Assembly (NCBI GenBank): GCA_036635835.1
Contig: JAVWPP010000015.1
Location: 1 to 24,871 of the forward strand
Direction of reading: 5' to 3'
Source: JAVWPP01 sp036635835
GTDB taxonomy: Bacteria > Bacillota > Clostridia > TANB77 > CAG-465
DNA: 24,871 nt
This document shows positions 20,597 to 24,871 of this stretch, in pieces (the stretch's first letter is position 1; the number at the start of each line of letters is the position of its first letter). Both the position numbers and the translations under genes were made by a program. The notes under the pieces are model-generated. The model did no database searches. It worked only from the letters and a program-made list of their open reading frames with translations, and had not been told where the DNA came from.

Positions 20597-21406
20597 ATGT
20601 ATATAGAAAAAGTATTTATCGAAAATTTTATTATAAATTACATTCTTATGAGACAAGTTGCATATATAAATAAAAAAACATATAAAATAAACAAAATAAT
20701 AATCGCAGCTGCCCTATCTAGCTTCTATGTATGTGTTATCAAGTATATTGCAATAAACAAAGCAGAATATTTAATTTTAAACATATTAGTGTATATTACA
20801 ATGACATATATAGCTTTTGATATTAAGAACATAAAAGAATATTTAAACTGTATATTTACTGAAATTTATTTAACAGCCGTGTTTACGGGCGCAGTAATAA
20901 TATTTTTACAAATAACAGAAGCAAAATATAATTATAATAATATAAAAATATTGTCGTATATTATATCATATTGCATATTGAAAGTTTCAAATGAGTTGAT
21001 TAATAGAAAAATCAAAATAGATTTAACAAAAACAAAATTAACTTATGATATTGAATTTAATATAGATGAGAATAAATACAATTATAAAGGTTTTGTAGAC
21101 ACATGCAACAATACAAAAATAAATTTAGATAACAAGAATATTTTATTTCTAGATAATGAAAACAATATAAAGGAGGTACTAAAGAAAAGTAAATTTCAAA
21201 AAAAAAGCATTGAAATAAAAACAGCAACAGGCAAAAATATAATAGAAATATGGATAATAGACAAAATTATATTTAATAAAAATATAGAAGTTAATAAAAT
21301 ACCAGTAGCAGTATTAGAAAACAAAATAATTAGTAGCAGTAGATATAATAGTTTGATTGGATACGATATGTATCTAGAATATTTAGGAGGCTATAATTAT
21401 GATTAG
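20597..21406 (+). CDS. spoIIGA: SpoIIGA, pro-sigma-E processing protease
   Basis: This 269-residue membrane-bound aspartic protease removes the pro-sequence of sigma-E in the mother cell. Five hydrophobic segments fill the N-terminal half (about 6-23, 31-52, 56-74, 89-105, 116-133); the C-terminal half is the protease domain. The catalytic segment reads GFVDTCNNT with Asp168: the usual DTG is DTC here. The terminal RYNSLIGYDMYLEY resembles the family's conserved end. A GTG at 20588 is in frame, but ATG 20597 has AGGTGG 5 nt upstream. It overlaps sigE by 8 nt, the conserved protease-substrate operon. Confidence 0.88.
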   Translation: MYIEKVFIENFIINYILMRQVAYINKKTYKINKIIIAAALSSFYVCVIKYIAINKAEYLILNILVYITMTYIAFDIKNIKEYLNCIFTEIYLTAVFTGAVIIFLQITEAKYNYNNIKILSYIISYCILKVSNELINRKIKIDLTKTKLTYDIEFNIDENKYNYKGFVDTCNNTKINLDNKNILFLDNENNIKEVLKKSKFQKKSIEIKTATGKNIIEIWIIDKIIFNKNIEVNKIPVAVLENKIISSSRYNSLIGYDMYLEYLGGYNYD

Positions 21407-22097
21407 TATAGATAAAATACGAGATATAGTATTTAAATTTTTAAAAATAGATAATAACATATACTATATCGAAGGAAGTGAAAAATTACCATCTCCGCTA
21501 TTACCAGAAGAAGAGCAAAAACTCTTAATACGTTTGAAAAATAAAGATAATGAAGCAAGAAAAAGGCTTGTAGAAAAAAATCTAAGATTAGTAGTATATA
21601 TAGCTAAAAAATTTGAAAATACAGGAATAAATATAGAAGATTTAATTTCAATTGGAACAATAGGTTTAATGAAAGCAATAAATTCATTTGATTTAGATAA
21701 AAATATAAAGCTTGCAACATATGCATCTAGATGCATAGAAAATGAAATATTAATGCATTTAAGAAAAATAGTTAAAATAAGAAGTGAAGTCTCTATAGAT
21801 GAACCATTAAACACAGATTCGGAAGGAAATGACTTACTTTTAGCAGATATAATTGGCACAGACATAGACCAGATTTTCATAGCAGTAGAGGAATCTAGCA
21901 ACAAAAAAAAGGTTATAGATGCAATAGAAAAACTAAACAAAAGAGATAAAGTTATAATGAATCTTAGATATGGTTTTAACGGTAAAGATGAACTTACACA
22001 AAAAGAAGTAGCAGATAGATTAGGCATTTCACAATCATATATATCTAGAATAGAGAAAAAAGTAATAAATGGTCTAAAAAAAGAATTACTTAAATAA
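21399..22097 (+). CDS. sigE: Sigma-E, early mother-cell sporulation sigma factor (as pro-protein)
   Basis: This 232-residue sigma-70-family factor directs early mother-cell transcription after engulfment begins. The short N-terminal pro-sequence (MISIDKIRDIVFKFLKIDNN) ends at YYIEGSE; by analogy with B. subtilis cleavage is expected between Tyr22 and Tyr23. Region 2 has NLRLVVYIAKKFENTGINIE and continues with DLISIGTIGLMKAI and LATYASRCIENEILM. Region 4 has the helix-turn-helix LTQKEVADRLGISQSYISRI. AGGAGG lies upstream within spoIIGA. The 8-nt overlap indicates coupling to its own activating protease. sigG follows after 56 nt. Confidence 0.96.
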   Translation: MISIDKIRDIVFKFLKIDNNIYYIEGSEKLPSPLLPEEEQKLLIRLKNKDNEARKRLVEKNLRLVVYIAKKFENTGINIEDLISIGTIGLMKAINSFDLDKNIKLATYASRCIENEILMHLRKIVKIRSEVSIDEPLNTDSEGNDLLLADIIGTDIDQIFIAVEESSNKKKVIDAIEKLNKRDKVIMNLRYGFNGKDELTQKEVADRLGISQSYISRIEKKVINGLKKELLK

Positions 22098-22153
22098 TAC
22101 GTATAAAAGGAATTACAAAAACAAAACATAAGCGTAATGTAAGGAGAAGATAT

Positions 22154-22933
22154 ATGTATAAAGTAGAAATTAAAAATTTAAATACAGCAGAATTACCAAG
22201 ACTCGCAAATAAAGATCAGTTAATACTTTTAGCAAAAGCAAAAACAGGAGATAATATAGCAAGAGAAGAATTTATATATGCAAATTTAAGATTAGTACTA
22301 AGTTTAGTACAAAAATTCAATAATAGAGGCGAAAATGTAGATGACATATTTCAAGTTGGAGTTATAGGATTATTGAAATCTATAGATAATTTTGATATGA
22401 ATCTAAACGTACAGTTTTCAACATATGCAGTCCCCATGATTATTGGAGAAATAAAAAGATTTCTAAGAGATTCAAGTGCGTTAAGAGTAAGTAGATCTCT
22501 AAGAGATATAGCATATAAAATCATGAAAGAAAAGGAGATATATATAAATCAGTATAGTAAGGAACCAACATTAGAGGAATTAAGCAAACTAGTAGAAGAA
22601 TCTATAGAAGACATTGTAGTTGCACTAGATAGTATGGTTCAGCCAGTTTCAATATATGAAACAGTATATAACGATGCAGGCAACTCAATATCAATAGTAG
22701 ATCAAATAAAAGATGATATAAACGAAGCAGAAGAATTGACAAATAAGATGGCGATTAATAGCGCATTAGAAAAATTAACGCCTAAAGAAAGAAATATAAT
22801 TAACAAGAGATTTTTTCAAAATAAAACACAAGTAGAACTTGCAAAAGAAATAGGTGTTTCACAAGCTCAAATATCAAGAATAGAAAAAGTAGCACTATGT
22901 AAAATGAAAAAACGTATAGATATAGATATATAA
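22154..22933 (+). CDS. sigG: Sigma-G, late forespore sigma factor
   Basis: This 259-residue sigma factor drives late forespore genes. Region 2 contains NLRLVLSLVQKFNNRGENVD and continues through FQVGVIGLLKSIDNF and FSTYAVPMIIGEIKRFLRD. Region 3 has ALRVSRSLRDIAYK, and region 4 has QVELAKEIGVSQAQISRIEK. The RVSRSLRDIAYK and FNNRGENVDD segments place it with sigma-G rather than sigma-F or sigma-B. AAGGAG lies 8 nt before ATG 22154. It is downstream of sigE, the common sigE-sigG order. A GTATA at 22101 hints at a forespore promoter, but the matching -10 is poor. Confidence 0.95.
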   Translation: MYKVEIKNLNTAELPRLANKDQLILLAKAKTGDNIAREEFIYANLRLVLSLVQKFNNRGENVDDIFQVGVIGLLKSIDNFDMNLNVQFSTYAVPMIIGEIKRFLRDSSALRVSRSLRDIAYKIMKEKEIYINQYSKEPTLEELSKLVEESIEDIVVALDSMVQPVSIYETVYNDAGNSISIVDQIKDDINEAEELTNKMAINSALEKLTPKERNIINKRFFQNKTQVELAKEIGVSQAQISRIEKVALCKMKKRIDIDI

Positions 22934-22936
22934 ATC

Positions 22937-22965
22937 TTGTAACCTATACGAAAACATGATATAAT
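22937..22965 (+). promoter_or_regulatory. Extended -10 sigma-A promoter for murF
   Basis: TTGTAA (22937-22942), 17-nt spacer and TATAAT (22960-22965) preceded by TG at 22957-22958. The predicted start lies about 17 nt before the murF ATG, giving a very short leader. It makes murF independent of the sporulation genes upstream. Confidence 0.78.
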
Positions 22966-22988
22966 TTCAAAAAAAGTGGGGAAATAAA

Positions 22989-24359
22989 ATGTTAGACATA
23001 GAAGAAATAATAAAAGCTACAAAAGGCAAATTATTAAATAAAACAAATGACAAAATAAAAAGCTATTCAATAACTAGCAATGAAATAAAAGAAAATTGTT
23101 TCTTTATACCGTTAAAAGGTGAAAAAACAGATGGGCATAATTATATATTATCTGCAGTAGAAAATGGAGCTATAGGTTTTTTTATAGCAGAAAACAATAA
23201 AGATAAGGAACAAATACTAACAAAAGCTATTAAAATAAATAAAAATATAAATATAGTTGAAGTTAAAGATACATATGAAGCGTTAGAAAAAATAGCTATG
23301 TACAATAGTAGTAAATATCCTGACACAATAAAAATCGGAATAACAGGAAGTGTAGGTAAAACTAGTACTAGAGAAATGTTAGCAAGCATTTTAAAAGAAA
23401 AATACACTATATTAAAAACAATAAAAAACTATAATAGCGAAATAGGAATTCCATTAATGCTTTTAATGAATCAAGGGCAAGAAATTGCTATTTATGAAAT
23501 GGGTATGGATGGAATAGGACAATTAAATCACATAACAAATATGGTGAAACCCAATATAGCTGTTATAACTAATATAGGAACGTCACATATCGGTATATTA
23601 GGAAGCAGAGAAAACATATTTAAAGCAAAAATGGAAGTGACAAATGGAATCACTAAAGGCGGCATGCTATTTGTAAATGGAGATGATGCATATTTAAAAA
23701 AAGTAGAAATGAATGATAAATATACAACGATTAAATACAAAGTAGAAAAAAATCCAAACCTAAAGATAATAGATATCTTAGCAGACAGTTCGAAATTTAT
23801 ATATAAAGATGTAGAATATATAATAAATGAGCCAGGCAAGCATAATATATATAATGCTATAGTTGCGATAGAAATAGGAAAAAAATTAAGTTTATCAGAA
23901 GACCAAATAAAGAAGGGAATATATAATTATAGAAATTTTAATCAAAGGTTAGAGCAAACTGTAATAGGGGATAACATTTTAATTATGGATGATAGCTATA
24001 ATGCTAGCTTAGATTCTATGAAATCTGGATTAGAAGCAATAAATAATATAAAGGGCAGAAGAAAAATAATAGTTTTAGGAGATATGCTTGAACTTGGTTA
24101 CTTTTCTGCACAGCTTCATAAAGAATTAGCAAAAGCTGTGCAAAATACGCAGTATGATAAAATATTTTTATACGGAAAAGAAATTAAAATCACAGCTGAT
24201 GCTATAAAACAAAAAGAAAATGTAGCTTATACAAACAATATATCAGAATTAGAGAAAATGCTAAAAAGTGAAATCAAAGCAGGAGATTTAATTTATTTCA
24301 AGGCGTCTAATGGTATGAAATTATATAATGTTATTCAAAACATAAAAAACGAATATTAA
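22989..24359 (+). CDS. murF: MurF, UDP-MurNAc-tripeptide--D-alanyl-D-alanine ligase
   Basis: This 456-residue ATP-dependent cytoplasmic ligase adds D-Ala-D-Ala to UDP-MurNAc-tripeptide, the last cytoplasmic step of peptidoglycan precursor synthesis. The N-terminal uridine-binding domain has SNEIKENCFFIPLKGEKTDG. The central ATPase P-loop is GITGSVGKTST (117-127), then NYNSEIGIPL and the EMGMDGIGQL segment. The C-terminal ligase domain has NQRLEQ and MDDSYNASLDSM. These features separate it from MurC, MurD and MurE. GTGGGG lies upstream of ATG 22989 (a weak ribosome site). It is a single-gene unit between its own promoter and a terminator, away from a dcw cluster. Confidence 0.95.
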   Translation: MLDIEEIIKATKGKLLNKTNDKIKSYSITSNEIKENCFFIPLKGEKTDGHNYILSAVENGAIGFFIAENNKDKEQILTKAIKINKNINIVEVKDTYEALEKIAMYNSSKYPDTIKIGITGSVGKTSTREMLASILKEKYTILKTIKNYNSEIGIPLMLLMNQGQEIAIYEMGMDGIGQLNHITNMVKPNIAVITNIGTSHIGILGSRENIFKAKMEVTNGITKGGMLFVNGDDAYLKKVEMNDKYTTIKYKVEKNPNLKIIDILADSSKFIYKDVEYIINEPGKHNIYNAIVAIEIGKKLSLSEDQIKKGIYNYRNFNQRLEQTVIGDNILIMDDSYNASLDSMKSGLEAINNIKGRRKIIVLGDMLELGYFSAQLHKELAKAVQNTQYDKIFLYGKEIKITADAIKQKENVAYTNNISELEKMLKSEIKAGDLIYFKASNGMKLYNVIQNIKNEY

Positions 24360-24362
24360 ATT

Positions 24363-24396
24363 AAAGAGTAAAGTATTCATATATTTTACTCTTTTT
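24363..24396 (+). terminator. Intrinsic terminator after murF
   Basis: AAAGAGTAAA (24363-24372) pairs exactly with TTTACTCTTT (24385-24394), 12-nt loop, followed by TT. The A-rich left flank makes it weakly two-way. Confidence 0.8.
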
Positions 24397-24419
24397 AATA
24401 TAATTTAATAGGTGATTTT

Positions 24420-24650
24420 ATGTCAAGAGGTATAGATTTTAAGCAAAAAGAAGTTATAAATATAAATAACGGAAAGATACTTGGATATGTAAGCGATGTT
24501 AATGCAAATTTTGCAACAGGTGAAATAAGTTCAATAATAATTGCGCCTATGGGGAAAATATTCAATTTAATAGGTGGTAAAAACAATATAACAGTGCCTT
24601 GGGAAAAGATCAACAAGATAGGTGAAGATGTTATTTTAGTTGAAGTGTAA
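24420..24650 (+). CDS. ylmC: YlmC/YmxH-family PRC-barrel sporulation protein
   Basis: This 76-residue protein is one PRC-barrel-like domain: KEVININNGKILGYVSDVNA, then ATGEISSIIIAP, and the closing VPWEKINKIGEDVILVEV. This pattern fits the YlmC/YmxH family that accompanies sigG or spore genes in many Bacillota; its biochemical role is unknown. The start is ATG 24420 with AGGTGA 7 nt upstream. Separation from sigG by murF is a small departure from the common sigG-ylmC closeness. It follows the murF terminator by only 24 nt, so a promoter must overlap that hairpin region (TATAAT at about 24399-24404 has no clear -35). Confidence 0.82.
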   Translation: MSRGIDFKQKEVININNGKILGYVSDVNANFATGEISSIIIAPMGKIFNLIGGKNNITVPWEKINKIGEDVILVEV

Positions 24651-24687
24651 AAAAAGACGAAAAAAAGATAAAAAAAGAAAAAAAGTG

Positions 24688-24716
24688 TTGACAAATGATC
24701 TAAACTGTAATAAAAT
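24688..24716 (+). promoter_or_regulatory. Tandem promoter P1 (probable rRNA operon)
   Basis: TTGACA (24688-24693), 17-nt spacer, TAAAAT (24711-24716). It follows an A-rich stretch (24650-24684) that could act as an UP element. Confidence 0.78.
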
Positions 24717-24720
24717 AAAC

Positions 24721-24747
24721 ACGGTTATTGAAAAAAATAATAACCGT
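24721..24747 (+). repeat. Hairpin between P1 and P2
   Basis: ACGGTTATT (24721-24729) and AATAACCGT (24739-24747) are exact complements with a 9-nt A-rich loop. It would lie at the very start of the P1 transcript. No T-run follows, so it is not a terminator for P1. Confidence 0.65.
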
Positions 24748-24770
24748 ATAAAAAAACAAAAATATTTGAA

Positions 24771-24798
24771 ATATCTATTGACAAAAACAAATAGATAT
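24771..24798. repeat. Palindrome overlapping promoter P2
   Basis: ATATCTATT (24771-24779) and AATAGATAT (24790-24798) are exact reverse complements, 10 nt apart. They bracket the -35 and most of the P2 spacer, an operator-like placement. Confidence 0.6.
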
Positions 24799-24806
24799 GT
24801 TAAAAT
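24778..24806 (+). promoter_or_regulatory. Tandem promoter P2 (probable rRNA operon)
   Basis: TTGACA (24778-24783), 17-nt spacer, TAAAAT (24801-24806): same hexamers and spacing as P1, 90 bp downstream. Paired strong promoters without an intervening gene are typical of rrn operons. Confidence 0.8.
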
Positions 24807-24830
24807 TGATTTTGTTGAACCGCTATTAAT

Positions 24831-24857
24831 TTAGCAGTAGCACATTGAAAAATAAAC
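24831..24857 (+). promoter_or_regulatory. rRNA-operon-like leader with boxA-like element
   Basis: AGCACATTGAAAAATAAAC resembles the boxA-type segment (TGCTCTTTGAAAA-like) found in Bacillota rRNA leaders before 16S. It lies 25-50 nt after P2 at the window edge. The rRNA gene itself is not in view. Confidence 0.4.
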
Positions 24858-24871
24858 AATACAATTACAAC

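Noticed and set aside
22101..22130. Possible sigma-F/sigma-G promoter before sigG (GTATA at 22101)
   Set aside because: The -10 at the expected 15-bp distance (ACAAAACATA) lacks the GG and other conserved positions; too weak to call.
24640..24834. Lys-rich open frame after ylmC
   Set aside because: It spans two strong promoters and a hairpin, is a translation of A-rich DNA, and has no ribosome site.

Overview
The window is the replication-origin region of a low-GC, endospore-forming member of the Bacillota, most likely a clostridium. The evidence is the AT-rich, A-ending codon use, strong GGAGG-type ribosome sites, and sporulation genes (spoIIGA, sigE, sigG, a spoIVFA/spoIVFB-like pair, ylmC). 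The genus cannot be fixed from sequence alone. The gene order (no S4-domain gene between dnaN and recF, no gyrA after gyrB, and infC, ftsAZ and sigE-sigG close to oriC) suggests a rearranged lineage.

Left arm, all on the minus strand: rpmH, rnpA, yidD, yidC, khpB (jag), mnmE, mnmG and rsmG (cut by the window start). This is the conserved 'left of oriC' block for ribosomal protein L34, RNase P, membrane insertion, an RNA-binding KH/R3H protein, tRNA wobble-U modification and 16S rRNA methylation. rpmH has a perfect sigma-A promoter. Intrinsic terminators lie between rpmH and rnpA and between khpB and mnmE. A 12-bp palindrome identical to the core of parS lies inside mnmG.

Origin, about 6340-8850: dnaA is flanked by two box-rich gaps, a bipartite oriC. 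By eye I count 19 perfect DnaA boxes (TTATCCACA) and 8 boxes of a second kind (TTATCCACC, 7 of them followed by G). The 0.8-kb dnaA-dnaN gap alone holds 16 and 4. Two related modules in this gap each consist of DnaA boxes, a TTATCCACC box abutting a degenerate box, a four-base spacer, then TTA triplets and a TA-rich tract. This matches the box / spacer / DnaA-trio / unwinding-element layout and suggests a duplicated opening site.

Right arm, all on the plus strand: dnaA, dnaN, recF, gyrB (replication and topology); infC-rpmI-rplT-efp (translation, behind an L20-type leader with an attenuator, infC apparently starting at AUA); miaB (tRNA ms2i6A); a spoIVFA-like M23 protein and a spoIVFB-like M50 protease; ftsA-ftsZ; spoIIGA-sigE-sigG (compartment sigma factors and the pro-sigma-E protease); murF; and ylmC. 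The spoIIGA promoter keeps the unusually long spacer and Spo0A-like sites known from Bacillus subtilis spoIIG. The window ends in two strong tandem promoters and a leader that look like the start of an rRNA operon just outside the window.

All genes point away from the origin, so replication and transcription are co-directional on both arms. No insertion sequence, prophage, CRISPR array, tRNA or complete rRNA gene was seen. The most unusual content is the architecture of the origin itself.
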